A stretch of 64,000 nucleotides of DNA from Allonocardiopsis opalescens (GTDB lineage: Bacteria > Actinomycetota > Actinomycetes > Streptosporangiales > Streptosporangiaceae). Shown one piece after another: positions 45,570 to 55,129 of the stretch (within the stretch, counting starts at the first letter, position 1; every line of letters starts with the position of its first letter). The stretch lies in the NCBI RefSeq assembly GCF_003002095.1, contig NZ_PVZC01000001.1:1426001-1490000 (forward strand), in the 5' to 3' direction. The translations under genes were made by a program, and so were the position numbers. The notes under the pieces are model-generated. The model did not search any database. It was not told where the DNA came from and saw only the letters and a list, made by a program, of their open reading frames with translations.

Positions 45570-45575
45570 TAAAGT
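45570..45575 (+). promoter_or_regulatory. -10 element TAAAGT for leaderless ftsK mRNA
   Basis: Fits TANNNT, seven bases upstream of the ATG at 45583; no ribosome-binding site. Confidence 0.55.
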
Positions 45576-45582
45576 GCCCACC

Positions 45583-48072
45583 ATGGCCCCCCGTGCGTCG
45601 CAGAGCCAGGCGCGCCCCCGCGGCGGTGCGAAGGCATCCGGCGCCGGGGCCGCCTCGCGGCGCTCCGGCGCCGGCAAGCCGGCCGCGAAGAAGCCCGCGG
45701 CGAAGAAGCCGGCGGCGCGCAAGCCCGCGTCCCGCCGGCCGGCGGGCGGAGCCGATCCGGTCACCTGGGTCGGCGGCGTCATCTACGGTGTGCTGGCCTT
45801 CGTCTGGAACCTGCTGTCCAGCGCGATCGGCGGCACCTTCCGCGCCGTCGGGCAGGGCGCCCGCGATCTGGACCCCGCGCACCGCCGCGACGGCCTGGGC
45901 CTGGTGGTGCTGGCGCTGGCCATCGTGGTCGCCGCCGCCACCTGGTGGCAGATGAGCGGCGCCGTCGGCGACGCCACCCGGCTGGTGGTCCTCGGCGCCT
46001 TCGGCGCCGCCACCCCGGTGGTGCCCGTCGTCATCGGCCTGTTCGCGCTGCGGCTGTTCCGGCGCCCCGACGAGGAGGCCGACACCGGCCGGCTGCTGAT
46101 CGGCGCCGCCACCCTCGGCGTCGGCGTGCTCGGCCTCACCCACATCAGCCAGGGCCTCCCGGTGCCCGCCGACGGCGCCACCGCGATGCGCTCCGGCGGC
46201 GGCATCATCGGCTACGTCGCCGCGGTGCCGCTGGCGAGCCTGCTCACCCCGGTCGTCACCGGTGTGCTGCTGACCCTCGTCGCCCTGTTCGGGCTGCTGG
46301 TCATCACCAAGACCCCCGTCGGCAAGGTCCCCGAGCGCCTCGGCGGGCTCGTCCGGCGCGGCGGCCGCGCCGCCGACCCCGAGCGGCCCCTCGCCCGCGA
46401 GGCGCGTCCCGAGGCCGAGGAGCCCGCCAAGCCGCGGCGGCGCAGGAAGCCCGCCGCCGAGCCCGAGCCGGTCGGCCCCGGCGAGCTCGACAAGCCCTAC
46501 GACACCCCGATCGTGGCGGAGAAGCCGGCCATCAGGCCCGACCCGCCCGACCCCACCCCGCCGCCGGCCTCCGCCGAGCAGCTGTCCATCCCGTCCCGGG
46601 TGGTCGACGGCGACTACGACCTCCCGCCGGCCGGCCTGCTGCAGCCCGGATCGCCGCCCAAGCCGCGCACCAGGGCCAATGACGTGGTGGTCGAGGCGCT
46701 GACCAGCGTGCTGGACCAGTTCTCCGTCGACGCCCAGGTCACCGGCTTCACCCGCGGCCCCACGGTCACCCGCTACGAGATCGAGCTGGGCCCGGCGGTG
46801 AAGGTCGAGCGGGTCACCGCGCTCACCAAGAACATCGCCCTGTCGGTCAAGAGCGCCGACGTGCGCATCCTGTCGCCGATCCCCGGCAAGTCCGCCATCG
46901 GCGTGGAGATCCCCAACACCGACAAGGAACTGGTCAGCCTCGGCGACGTACTCGGCTCCCCGGCCGCGGCGAGCGACCAGCACCCCATGCTGGTCGGCCT
47001 CGGCAAGGACGTCGAGGGGCGCAACGTGGTGGCGAACCTGGCCAAGATGCCGCACATCCTGGTGGCCGGCGCCACCGGCGCGGGCAAGTCCACCTGCATC
47101 AACGGCCTGATCTCCTCGATCATGATGCGGTCCACCCCCGACGAGGTGCGGATGATCCTGGTCGACCCCAAGCGGGTCGAGCTGACCATGTACGAGGGCA
47201 TCCCGCACCTCATCACGCCGATCATCACCAACCCCAAGCGCGCCGCCGAGGCCCTGCAGTGGGTGGTCGGCGAGATGGACCGCCGCTACGACGACCTCGC
47301 CGCCTCCGGCTACCGCCACGTCGACGACTTCAACCGCGCGGTGCGCGCGGGCGAGCTGACCGCCCCGCCCGGCAGCGAGCGCGTCTACGAGCCCTACCCC
47401 TACCTGCTGGTGATCGTCGATGAGCTGGCCGACCTGATGATGGTGGCCCCGCGCGACGTCGAGGACGCCATCGTCCGCATCACCCAGCTGGCCCGCGCGG
47501 CAGGCATCCACCTGGTGCTGGCCACCCAGCGCCCGAGCGTCGACGTGGTCACCGGGCTGATCAAGGCGAACGTGCCCTCGCGGCTGGCCTTCGCCACCTC
47601 CAGCCTCTCCGACAGCCGGGTCATCCTGGACCAGCCCGGCGCCGAGAAGCTGGTCGGCCAGGGCGACGCCCTGTTCCTGCCGATGGGCGCCTCCAAGCCG
47701 ATGCGGCTGCAGAACGCGTACGTCTCCGAGAAGGAGATCCGCGCGATCGTCGAGCACGTCAAGAAGCAGTCCGAGCCCACCTACCGCGAGGACGTCGCCG
47801 CCGCCGAGACCCGCAAGAAGGAGATCGACGAGGACGTCGGCGACGACCTCGACCTGCTGCTGCAGGCCATCGAGCTGGTCGTCACCACCCAGTTCGGCTC
47901 CACCTCGATGCTCCAGCGCAAGCTGCGGGTCGGCTTCGCCAAGGCGGGCCGGCTGATGGACCTGATGGAAAGCCGCGAGATCGTCGGCCCCAGCGAGGGC
48001 TCCAAGGCCCGCGACGTGCTGGTCCAGCCCGACGACCTCCCCGAGGTACTGACCCGGCTGCGCGGGGAGTAG
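45583..48072 (+). CDS. ftsK: DNA translocase FtsK/SpoIIIE
   Basis: Septal DNA pump that moves chromosomes during division or sporulation septation. The 829-residue protein has a Lys/Ala/Pro-rich N-terminus (repeated KKPAA units, residues 32-52), four or more membrane helices (about 60-260), a proline-rich linker, and the motor domain with Walker A GATGAGKS near 496 and Walker B LLVIVDELAD near 608. The C-terminal gamma winged-helix domain (DLLLQAIELVVTTQFGSTSMLQRKLRVG) reads sequence orientation. The ATG at 45583 follows the -10 box. Confidence 0.95.
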   Translation: MAPRASQSQARPRGGAKASGAGAASRRSGAGKPAAKKPAAKKPAARKPASRRPAGGADPVTWVGGVIYGVLAFVWNLLSSAIGGTFRAVGQGARDLDPAHRRDGLGLVVLALAIVVAAATWWQMSGAVGDATRLVVLGAFGAATPVVPVVIGLFALRLFRRPDEEADTGRLLIGAATLGVGVLGLTHISQGLPVPADGATAMRSGGGIIGYVAAVPLASLLTPVVTGVLLTLVALFGLLVITKTPVGKVPERLGGLVRRGGRAADPERPLAREARPEAEEPAKPRRRRKPAAEPEPVGPGELDKPYDTPIVAEKPAIRPDPPDPTPPPASAEQLSIPSRVVDGDYDLPPAGLLQPGSPPKPRTRANDVVVEALTSVLDQFSVDAQVTGFTRGPTVTRYEIELGPAVKVERVTALTKNIALSVKSADVRILSPIPGKSAIGVEIPNTDKELVSLGDVLGSPAAASDQHPMLVGLGKDVEGRNVVANLAKMPHILVAGATGAGKSTCINGLISSIMMRSTPDEVRMILVDPKRVELTMYEGIPHLITPIITNPKRAAEALQWVVGEMDRRYDDLAASGYRHVDDFNRAVRAGELTAPPGSERVYEPYPYLLVIVDELADLMMVAPRDVEDAIVRITQLARAAGIHLVLATQRPSVDVVTGLIKANVPSRLAFATSSLSDSRVILDQPGAEKLVGQGDALFLPMGASKPMRLQNAYVSEKEIRAIVEHVKKQSEPTYREDVAAAETRKKEIDEDVGDDLDLLLQAIELVVTTQFGSTSMLQRKLRVGFAKAGRLMDLMESREIVGPSEGSKARDVLVQPDDLPEVLTRLRGE

Positions 48073-48085
48073 CCGCGGCCGCCGC

Positions 48086-48547
48086 TCAGGTCAGCACGGC
48101 GAAGGAGACCAGGGTGCCGATCACGGTGAACAGCAGGCCGAGGCCGATGAACAGCACCGGGCCGAGCACATTGTCGATGTGCCCGTCGATGCGGACCCGC
48201 TCCGGCTTGTCCGGGTCGTAGATCACCGTCACCTCCTTGCCCTCGCGGTTGATGGCCACGTTCGAGCCGTAGCCGGGCGAGGCCGTCATCTGCCGGCCGT
48301 CGAGCGTGCGGAAGCGCACCACCGGGGCATGGGTGTTGGCGCCGCTGCTGGAGCCGCGGACCTTGAGGTAGACGTTCTTGGAGACGCGGACATAGCCGAT
48401 CCCGACCGGGCGGCTGCCGACGATCACCCCGGGCACCCGGTGGCCGTCGCGCTTGAGCTGGCGGCCCGAGCGGACCAGCGCCACACCGACGATGGTGACG
48501 ATGACTCCGACGATCGGAGCGATGAGGACGGCATAGGTGTCGTCCAC
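48086..48547 (-). CDS. DUF3592 membrane protein
   Basis: Protein of 153 residues with one membrane helix at each end (about 7-28 and 130-152) and an extracytoplasmic or cytosolic beta-domain between, with GVIVGSRP, VVRFRTLDGRQMTASPGYGSN and VTVIYDPDKPERVRID, the pattern of DUF3592. Function unknown. The GTG at 48547 has GGAGG five bases upstream. Convergent with ftsK. Confidence 0.8.
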   Translation of the reverse strand: MDDTYAVLIAPIVGVIVTIVGVALVRSGRQLKRDGHRVPGVIVGSRPVGIGYVRVSKNVYLKVRGSSSGANTHAPVVRFRTLDGRQMTASPGYGSNVAINREGKEVTVIYDPDKPERVRIDGHIDNVLGPVLFIGLGLLFTVIGTLVSFAVLT

Positions 48548-48750
48548 GAGGACCTCCGGGGGAGAGGGGCGGGGGCGCGTGGTTCGGGCACCGCCAGCTT
48601 CTCAGACCGCGGCGCCCGCCGCGCCGTTCCTAACGGTATCGACACGATCACCATCAACCGGGATCTTTGTTATTACCCTGCGTTAGCGTGGGTAGCGGAT
48701 CGTCAGCAATGCCGTCCGGGATCTCGAGGTGTTCCACAGCGGGAGGCAGC

Positions 48751-49530
48751 GTGAGCATCGGAGAGCAGCTGGCCCAGGCCAGGCGCGAGGCGAACCTCTC
48801 CATCCGGTACGTCGCCGAGCGGACCCGGATCAGGGAGACCGTGATCCACGCCATCGAACGCGACGACTTCTCGCTGTGCGGCGGCGACTTCTACGCGCGC
48901 GGCCACATCCGCAGCCTCGCCAAGCTGTTCGGCCTCGACCCCGTGCCGCTGGTGGCGGAGTTCGACGCCGAGTTCGGCCCCGCCCCGAGCTTCGACACCA
49001 TCATCACCCCCGACCCCGTCCTCTCCAGCCGCAGACGCGTCTCCGTCTCCACGCGCAGACGCCCCAACTGGACCATGGCCATGGCCCTCGCGCTGCTCGG
49101 CGTCGTCGGCTACGGGGTCTTCTACGCGGTGACCGCCCCGGCGCCGCAGGGCCCCGCCACCGCCCAGCGCGTCGTCGCCGAGTCGCTGACCGGCCCGCAG
49201 GAGCGCGAGCCGAGCGAGTCCGCGCCCCAGGCCGAGCCCTCCCCGTCGCCCTCGGCGCAGCGGCTCCGCCTCGAACTGCGTGCCGAGGAGACCACCTGGG
49301 TCAGCGTCAAGGACGCCGAGGGCCAGGAGCTGTTCAGCGGCACCATCGAGCAGGGCAGCTCCCGCGACTGGTCGGCCGACCACGACCTGCGCGTGGTGGT
49401 CGGCAACGCCGGCGGCCTGACGATGCTGGTCAACGGCGAGGACCTCGGTCCCGTCGGTGAGAGCGGCGAGGTCGAGGCCTTCACCGTGCGGCCCGACGAC
49501 CCGCCCACCGCCGCCCTGGCCCCGTCCTGA
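48751..49530 (+). CDS. RodZ-like HTH membrane protein
   Basis: Protein of 259 residues. N-terminal HTH_25 domain (IGEQLAQARREANLSIRYVAERTRIRETVIHAIERDDFSLCGGDFYARGHIRSLAKLFG pattern, about residues 3-65), one membrane helix near 112-132, then a Ser/Pro/Glu-rich linker and a DUF4115-type beta-domain (LELRAEETTWVSVKDAEGQELFSGTIEQGSS). This matches RodZ, which links the membrane to MreB, although in actinomycetes the role is less clear. The GTG at 48751 has GGGAGG four bases upstream. Confidence 0.88.
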   Translation: MSIGEQLAQARREANLSIRYVAERTRIRETVIHAIERDDFSLCGGDFYARGHIRSLAKLFGLDPVPLVAEFDAEFGPAPSFDTIITPDPVLSSRRRVSVSTRRRPNWTMAMALALLGVVGYGVFYAVTAPAPQGPATAQRVVAESLTGPQEREPSESAPQAEPSPSPSAQRLRLELRAEETTWVSVKDAEGQELFSGTIEQGSSRDWSADHDLRVVVGNAGGLTMLVNGEDLGPVGESGEVEAFTVRPDDPPTAALAPS

Positions 49531-49565
49531 CGCACTGGGCCGCCTCGGCCGCCGCCGCGGACCCG

Positions 49566-49571
49566 TATGCT
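49566..49571 (+). promoter_or_regulatory. -10 element TATGCT for leaderless rimO mRNA
   Basis: Fits TANNNT, seven bases upstream of the ATG at 49579. A GGAGG (49573-49577) lies only one base before the ATG, too close for normal use. Confidence 0.5.
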
Positions 49572-49578
49572 CGGAGGC

Positions 49579-51015
49579 ATGTCTGCGGACCGTACCGTCT
49601 CCCTGGTCACCCTGGGGTGCGCCCGAAACGAGGTCGACTCCGAAGAGCTCGCCGGCCGACTCGCCGGGTCCGGCTGGACCCTGGTCGACGACTCCGCCGA
49701 CGCCTCCGTCGTCGTCGTGAACACCTGCGGCTTCATCGAGGCCGCCAAGCAGGAGTCCATCGACACGCTGCTGGAGGCCTCCGAGGGCGGCGCCCGGGTG
49801 GTCGCGGCCGGCTGCCTGGCCGAGCGGTACGGCGGTGAGCTGGCCAGGGCGCTGCCCGAGGCACAGGTCGTGGGCTTCGACGACTACACCGAGATCGGCG
49901 AGCGCCTCGACGACGTGCTGGCCGGCCGCCCGCTCACCCCGCACGAACCCCGCGACCGCCGCACCCTGCTGCCCATCTCGCCGGCGGAGCGGCCCGGCGG
50001 CTCCGTGCACACCCCGGGCCACGGCGCCGCGCCCCCCGCCGACCTCCCCGACGGCCTCGCCCCGGCCAGCGGCCCGCGCCCGGTGCTGCGCCGCCGCCTG
50101 GACGACGGCCCGGCCGCCGCCCTGAAGATCGCCTCCGGCTGCGACCGCCGCTGCACCTTCTGCGCCATCCCGGCCTTCCGCGGCGCCTACCTGTCCAGGC
50201 CCGCCGCCGACGTGCTGGCCGAGGCCGGCTGGCTGGCCGAGCAGGGCGTCAGGGAGCTGATCCTGGTCAGCGAGAACTCCACCTCCTACGGCAAGGACCT
50301 CGGCGACCTCCGCTCGCTGGAGAAGCTGCTGCCGAGGCTGGCCGAGGTGCCGGGCATCGAGCGCGTCCGCGTCACCTACCTCCAGCCGGCCGAGGTGCGG
50401 CCCGGCCTGATCGAGGTGATCGCCGGCACCCCGGGCGTCGCCCCCTACTTCGACCTCTCCTTCCAGCACGCCAGCGGCCCCACCCTGCGCTCGATGCGCC
50501 GCTTCGGCGACCGCGAGCGCTTCCTGGAACTGCTGGCCCGCGTCCGCGAACTGGCGCCCGAGGCCGGGGCGCGCTCCAACTTCATCGTCGGCTTCCCGGG
50601 CGAGACCGAGGCCGACCTGGCCGAGCTGACCCGCTTCCTGGAGGAGGCGCGGCTGGACGCCGTCGGCGTGTTCGGCTACTCCGACGAGGACGGCACCGAG
50701 GCGGCCGGGCTGCCCGGCAAGCTCCCCGGCGACGTCGTCGCGGCCCGGGTCGAGCAGGTGGGCCGGCTGGCCGAGGAGCTGATGAGCCAGCGCGCCGAGG
50801 AGCGCATCGGCGGCACGGTCGAGGTGCTGATCGAGGAGGAGGCCGAACCCGGGCTGTACGAGGGGCGGGCCGCCCACCAGGCGCCCGAGGTCGACGGCAC
50901 CACCTATGTGCGGGGCAGCGGGCTGGTGGTGGGCGACCTCGTCAGCGCTGAGGTCACCGGCGCGGCCGGCGTCGACCTCGAAGCCGACGCCGTCGCGATC
51001 CTGAGCCGGCGGTAA
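49579..51015 (+). CDS. rimO: Ribosomal protein S12 methylthiotransferase
   Basis: Radical-SAM enzyme of 478 residues that methylthiolates an aspartate of S12. The N-terminal MTTase domain has the cysteine motifs [19 protein letters not shown] and AAGCLAERY; the radical-SAM cluster ligands are C188, C192 and C195 in CDRRCTFC; a TRAM domain ends the protein. The LGCARNxVDSE start separates RimO from MiaB. About 40 residues between 120 and 170 form a Pro-rich insert common in actinomycetes. pgsA starts three bases after the stop. Confidence 0.95.
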   Translation: MSADRTVSLVTLGCARNEVDSEELAGRLAGSGWTLVDDSADASVVVVNTCGFIEAAKQESIDTLLEASEGGARVVAAGCLAERYGGELARALPEAQVVGFDDYTEIGERLDDVLAGRPLTPHEPRDRRTLLPISPAERPGGSVHTPGHGAAPPADLPDGLAPASGPRPVLRRRLDDGPAAALKIASGCDRRCTFCAIPAFRGAYLSRPAADVLAEAGWLAEQGVRELILVSENSTSYGKDLGDLRSLEKLLPRLAEVPGIERVRVTYLQPAEVRPGLIEVIAGTPGVAPYFDLSFQHASGPTLRSMRRFGDRERFLELLARVRELAPEAGARSNFIVGFPGETEADLAELTRFLEEARLDAVGVFGYSDEDGTEAAGLPGKLPGDVVAARVEQVGRLAEELMSQRAEERIGGTVEVLIEEEAEPGLYEGRAAHQAPEVDGTTYVRGSGLVVGDLVSAEVTGAAGVDLEADAVAILSRR

Positions 51016-51018
51016 GCC

Positions 51019-51636
51019 GTGCTGACCCCGCAGACCCACGGCCACGGCGGTGCCCGCGTGAGCACGTACAACATCGCGAACGCGCTCACCGTGGTGCGGC
51101 TGATCCTGGTGCCCGTGTTCGTCGTGCTGATGTTCCAGGACGGCACCCTGTGGCGGCTGGCCGCCTTCGCGGTGTTCGTGGTGGCCTCGATCACCGACCA
51201 CATCGACGGCGAGCTGGCCCGCCGCCGCAACCTCGTCACCGACTTCGGCAAGATCGCCGACCCGATCGCCGACAAGGCCCTCACCGGCGGGGCGCTGGTG
51301 GTCCTCTCGGTCCTGGGCGAGCTGTGGTGGTGGGTTACCGTCGTGATCCTCGTCCGCGAGCTGGGCATCACCGCGCTGCGCTTCTGGGTGATCCGCCTGG
51401 GCGTCATCCCCGCGAGCCGGGGCGGCAAGCTGAAGACGGTGCTGCAGATCGTGGCGATCTGCGTGTACCTGTTCCCGCTCGCGGTGCTGCCCTTCTCCGC
51501 GCAGCTGCTGATGGTGGCGCACGTGATCATGGGCGCGGCCGTCGCCGTCACCCTGGTCACCGGCGCCGACTACGTCGTGCAGGCGGTGCGGCTGCGCGGA
51601 CGGGCCGGTGAAGCCGGCGGCGACGCGGGCGCGTGA
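51019..51636 (+). CDS. pgsA: CDP-diacylglycerol-glycerol-3-phosphate 3-phosphatidyltransferase
   Basis: Membrane enzyme for phosphatidylglycerol phosphate. The CDP-alcohol phosphatidyltransferase motif is complete: D60, D63-G64, A67-R68, G77, D81 and D85 in TDHIDGELARRRNLVTDFG and KIADPIAD. Several membrane helices follow. Actinobacteria have several PgsA-like enzymes (for PI, PG, cardiolipin); this gene position next to rimO and cinA is that of the PG-type enzyme. GTG 51019 is nearly contiguous with rimO; GTG 51058 gives a start just before the conserved STYNIANALT. Confidence 0.92.
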   Translation: MLTPQTHGHGGARVSTYNIANALTVVRLILVPVFVVLMFQDGTLWRLAAFAVFVVASITDHIDGELARRRNLVTDFGKIADPIADKALTGGALVVLSVLGELWWWVTVVILVRELGITALRFWVIRLGVIPASRGGKLKTVLQIVAICVYLFPLAVLPFSAQLLMVAHVIMGAAVAVTLVTGADYVVQAVRLRGRAGEAGGDAGA

Positions 51637-51674
51637 TCGGGCCGGCGCAGCCGCCGGGATGAGAGGCTGGGCGC

Positions 51675-52220
51675 ATGGAGCAGCGGACCGGCGCCGACGC
51701 CGCGGGTGTGCCCGCGGAGGCCGAGCAGGCGGCCCGGGCCGCCCTCGCGGTGCTGCGGCGGCGCTCGGCGAGCCTGGCGGTGGCCGAGTCGCTGACCGGC
51801 GGGCTGATCGGGGCGGCGGTCACCGCCGTGCCCGGGGCGTCGGAGAGCTTCCGCGGCGGGATCATCAGCTACGCCACCGAGCTCAAGGCCGGGCTGCTCG
51901 GCGTGGACGCCGCGCTGCTGGCGCGGAGCGGCGCCGTGCACCCCGAGGTGGCCGTCGCGATGGCGAGGGGGGTTCGGGACCGGCTCGCGGCCGATTTCGG
52001 TCTCGCGGTGACCGGAGTGGCCGGTCCGGATCCCCAGGACGGGCGCCCGGTGGGAACGGTGTTCGTCGGCCTCGCCGGCCCGGGAGGGGTGACCCGGATG
52101 AACGGCCTGGATATCGTGGGGGACAGGGCGGGAATCCGCGCGCAGACGGTCGTTCGGGCGCTGCGATTCCTGCATAGTGCAGTCGATAGTTACCCAAACA
52201 GAGGGGAACAACTCCGATAA
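51675..52220 (+). CDS. cinA: CinA C-terminal domain protein, nicotinamide-nucleotide amidohydrolase family
   Basis: Protein of 181 residues corresponding to the CinA/PncC deamidase domain: SLAVAESLTGGLIGAAVTAVPGASESFRGGIISYATELKAGLLGV and GLAVTGVAGPDPQDGRPVGTVFVGL. It probably converts nicotinamide mononucleotide to nicotinate mononucleotide in NAD recycling. The N-terminal domain of full-length CinA is absent, as usual in this gene order. clgR follows after 105 bases. Confidence 0.93.
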   Translation: MEQRTGADAAGVPAEAEQAARAALAVLRRRSASLAVAESLTGGLIGAAVTAVPGASESFRGGIISYATELKAGLLGVDAALLARSGAVHPEVAVAMARGVRDRLAADFGLAVTGVAGPDPQDGRPVGTVFVGLAGPGGVTRMNGLDIVGDRAGIRAQTVVRALRFLHSAVDSYPNRGEQLR

Positions 52221-52325
52221 ATCAAGTGTTACCCCACCAGCGAACATCGCCGATCGGGAGTGCCCTAGGCGCCGGGTTGGCGGGTACGGTGGAGGAGGCG
52301 GTCTTGACTGGCGGGAGGGAGCGAA

Positions 52326-52673
52326 ATGATGGTCCTGCTTCGTCACCTACTCGGTGACGTGCTGCGGCAGCTCCGGCTGCGGCAGGGTCGCACCCTCCGT
52401 GAGGTGTCGGCCGACGCCCGAGTCTCATTGGGATATCTGTCCGAAGTCGAACGCGGCCAGAAAGAGGCCTCGTCCGAATTGCTGGCGTCCATCTGCCGGG
52501 CCCTGGGGGTTCCGCTCTCCCACGTCCTGCGTGACGTAGCGGACCAGCTGGCCCTGGCCGAACTGCAGCACGAGCCGGTGCTGTCCCGGGCCGACGCCCT
52601 GGAGCACGAGCGGCTGGAGCTGGAGTCCACCTCCGGCGGTGTGCCCGACGTCGTCGACATGGTGCCTGTGTAA
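52326..52673 (+). CDS. clgR: ClgR-type XRE regulator of clp proteolysis genes
   Basis: HTH protein of 115 residues that activates clp protease and chaperone genes in actinobacteria. The HTH ([53 protein letters not shown] pattern) is close to ClgR, followed by the short acidic tail. Regulated turnover usually depends on the C-terminal residues, here VDMVPV. GGGAGGGAG lies just before two consecutive ATG codons (52326, 52329). In many relatives recA and recX come next, but dps follows here. Confidence 0.9.
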   Translation: MMVLLRHLLGDVLRQLRLRQGRTLREVSADARVSLGYLSEVERGQKEASSELLASICRALGVPLSHVLRDVADQLALAELQHEPVLSRADALEHERLELESTSGGVPDVVDMVPV

Positions 52674-52805
52674 GCGGCAGCGCCCCGAGCGCATCCGGGC
52701 CCCTGCCCCCGGCCCGCACCCGCCCGCCCGCCGTTTCGCCCGGCGGGGCCATGGGCAGGAGTCCCCCTCGCAGCCCGGCAGGGACGACTATCTGGGGGAC
52801 ATCGC

Positions 52806-53273
52806 ATGGCTACCGTGAGAAGCCCGTTGGCCGAGGATGCCAGGAAGATCGTCGGAGAGGCCCTCCAGGGGGCGCTGATCGACCTGATCGACCTTTCTCT
52901 CATCGCCAAGCAGGCGCACTGGAACATCATCGGCCCCAACTTCCGCTCCGTCCACCTGCAGCTCGACGAGGTGGTCAAGAAGGCCCGCAAGCACATGGAC
53001 GTCATCGCGGAGCGCGCCGTCGCCATCGGGGTCAACCCCGACGGGCGCGCGGCGACGGTGGCGAACACCTCCGACGTACGGCCTATCGAGGCCGGATACA
53101 TCCAGGACGAGAAGGTCGTCGGCATCATGACCGACACCCTGTGGGGTATCGCGGCCCGTTTCCGCGACCGCGTCATCGCCACCGACGAGCCCGACCCGGT
53201 CTCCCAGGACCTGCTGATCGCGGTCAGCGAGGACCTGGAGCAGCAGCACTGGATGTTCGAGGCGATGAAGTAG
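52806..53273 (+). CDS. dps: Dps-family DNA-protecting ferritin
   Basis: Dodecameric iron-storage and DNA-protection protein, 155 residues. The ferroxidase ligands at the subunit interface are in KQAHWNIIGPNFRSVHLQLDE (His, His, Asp, Glu). GMG-type helices and the C-terminal SEDLEQQHWMFEAM match the family. The N-terminus lacks a long Lys tail, so DNA binding may be weak. The gene is followed by a terminator and faces a kinase gene. Confidence 0.93.
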   Translation: MATVRSPLAEDARKIVGEALQGALIDLIDLSLIAKQAHWNIIGPNFRSVHLQLDEVVKKARKHMDVIAERAVAIGVNPDGRAATVANTSDVRPIEAGYIQDEKVVGIMTDTLWGIAARFRDRVIATDEPDPVSQDLLIAVSEDLEQQHWMFEAMK

Positions 53274-53308
53274 CGGCCGGCGCCGCCCTCAGGGCGGGCG
53301 CCCGCATC

Positions 53309-53341
53309 GGCCGGGCCGCGCGCGTGGGCGCGGGCCCGGCC
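53309..53341. terminator. Terminator between dps and the kinase gene
   Basis: GGCCGGGCC-GCGC pairs with GCGCGGGCCCGGCC with a single bulge, and TTT follows on the dps strand. Confidence 0.75.
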
Positions 53342-53354
53342 TTTCGTATGCGCG

Positions 53355-54923
53355 TCAGCGGGTGGCCACCAGGTTGGCGCCGGCGGCGCCGCCGGCGGGG
53401 TGCAGGTAGATGCCCATGATGCCGCTGGAGACGTTCAGGGTGGCGGTGGTGTGCGCGCTGCAGCCGGGGCCGCTCTGCGCGACCGAGGCGGTGGTGCCGG
53501 AGTCGTCGGCGCCGGTGAAGGTGAACTCGGCGTCGCACTGGCCGTCGTAGCGGTGGAAGGCGCCGGTGGCCGAGCCCTCGGCGATGGTCAGTTCGAAATC
53601 GGGCTGCGCGTCGCCCTGCTCGGCCCAGTAGCCGATCCAGGTGCCCGCGTATCCGGCGGGGAAGGCGGCGGCGTCGCCGCCGGAGTCATCGCCGGCGGAC
53701 TCGTCCGCCGAGGGTTCGGCGGAGGGCGACGCACTGGCCTGCGCGGTCGCGCTCACCGCGCCGCCGCCGAGGTCGTGCGACGGGCGGGCCGGGCCTGGCT
53801 CCGCGGACGCGGAGCCGCCGCCGGGCAGCGGGCCGGCCGCGGCCGCCTGGGTCTGGCCGCCGTCGTCGTTGGGCCGGAACAGCAGGTAGGCGCCGCCCAC
53901 CAGGGCGGCGACCACCGCGACGGCGGTGGCTGCCGTGGCCAGGGCCATGGCGCCGCGCCGGGAGCGCCCCCGGGGGGAGACCTCGGTGGAGGTGACCGTG
54001 GCGGGGTCCACATCGGTGCCGTCGGCCGGGCCGGGCTCCGGCGGAGCGGCCAGGGCGGCGGGCGCGACCGGGGCGGCGAGCGGCGCGGCGGCGGGCCGGG
54101 GCTCGGCGGGGGAGCCGGGCCGGCGCAGCAGCCCCATCAGCACGTCGTGGGCGCTGGGGCGGCGCGCCGGATCGCGGTCCAGGCAGGGGAGCAGCAGCTC
54201 GCGCCAGGTGCCGTCCAGCCCGCTGAGGTCGGGTTCGGCGTGCAGCACCTGCTCGACCAGGGCGCCCAGCGACCTGGCCGGGTGGACGGGGTGGCCGGTG
54301 GCGGCGTAGACCATCACCGCGCCCCAGGCGTAGACGTCGGCGGGCGGTCCGACCGGCCCGCGGCGGATCTGCTCGGGCGCCATGTAGCTGGGGGTGCCGT
54401 TGACGTCGCCGGGCAGGGTGGCGCCCGCGTCGGTCATCCGGGCGATGCCGAAGTCGATGACGCGGGGGCCGTCCTGCGCCAGCAGCACATTGGCCGGCTT
54501 GAGGTCGCGGTGCACGATGCCGGCCTCGTGGATGGCGACCAGCGCGGTGGCGGTGGCGACGGCGAGGCGGTGCAGCGCGGCGCCGGTGCGCGGGCCGGCG
54601 GTGGCGACCGCGTCGCGCAGTGAGGGGCCGTCGACGTACTCGCTGACGATGTAGGGCGGCACCGCGCCGAAGTCGGCGTCGAGCACCTGGGCGGTGCAGA
54701 AGGACGCCACCCGCCGCGCCGCGGCCGCCTCGCGCTCGAAGCGCTGCCGCGACTCGGCGTCGCGCGCCGCCTCGGGACCCAGCACCTTGACCGCCACCCG
54801 CGCACCGTTGGCCGCGGTGCCCAGGTAGACGACGCCCTGGCCGCCTTGGCCGAGGCGGTGGGAGATGCGGTAGTCGCCGATGCGCGCTGGGTCACCGGGC
54901 TGGAGCGGGTGAGGTTGGGACAT
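53355..54923 (-). CDS. Membrane-anchored Ser/Thr protein kinase (PknB-type)
   Basis: Eukaryote-like kinase of 522 residues. Residues 17-270 form the kinase domain: glycine loop LGQGGQGVVYLG, ATP-anchoring Lys46, catalytic loop H138-R-D-L-K, D157-F-G, and APEQ. A proline-rich segment (about 275-325) precedes one membrane helix (about 328-350) and an extracellular part with a Ser/Ala/Glu-rich linker and a terminal domain of about 95 residues beginning FPAGYAGTWIGYW and containing paired cysteines (GQCDAEF, GPGCSAH). There are no PASTA repeats, so the ligand is probably not muropeptide. Substrates unknown. Confidence 0.9.
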   Translation of the reverse strand: MSQPHPLQPGDPARIGDYRISHRLGQGGQGVVYLGTAANGARVAVKVLGPEAARDAESRQRFEREAAAARRVASFCTAQVLDADFGAVPPYIVSEYVDGPSLRDAVATAGPRTGAALHRLAVATATALVAIHEAGIVHRDLKPANVLLAQDGPRVIDFGIARMTDAGATLPGDVNGTPSYMAPEQIRRGPVGPPADVYAWGAVMVYAATGHPVHPARSLGALVEQVLHAEPDLSGLDGTWRELLLPCLDRDPARRPSAHDVLMGLLRRPGSPAEPRPAAAPLAAPVAPAALAAPPEPGPADGTDVDPATVTSTEVSPRGRSRRGAMALATAATAVAVVAALVGGAYLLFRPNDDGGQTQAAAAGPLPGGGSASAEPGPARPSHDLGGGAVSATAQASASPSAEPSADESAGDDSGGDAAAFPAGYAGTWIGYWAEQGDAQPDFELTIAEGSATGAFHRYDGQCDAEFTFTGADDSGTTASVAQSGPGCSAHTTATLNVSSGIMGIYLHPAGGAAGANLVATR

Positions 54924-55086
54924 GCACGGCCCCCCGGACGGTACTGGTGCGGTACGGCCGATCTGGGCGGGCGGCGGGGGCGGTGCGCCCGAATGCCGCG
55001 AACGTGCCCAGCCGGGTCATTCGGCAGATCGACTGTCAAAGGGTACGGCAATGGTGATCGTCCGTGTTCGGGCATCCCGGAAAAGT

Positions 55087-55108
55087 CGCCCCGTCGTGAT
55101 CCGGGGCG
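55087..55108 (-). terminator. Small hairpin after the Rrf2 gene
   Basis: CGCCCCG and CGGGGCG, seven bases each with an eight-base loop, 22 bases beyond the stop codon of the Rrf2 gene. Confidence 0.4.
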
Positions 55109-55129
55109 GACGCGGGAGGGACGGCGGCG

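Noticed and set aside
52221-52325. ClgR box upstream of clgR
   Set aside because: CGAACATCGCCG and GTTCGC-like bases are present near 52240, but the spacing and second half-site do not fit the known GTTCGC-N5-GCG pattern well enough.
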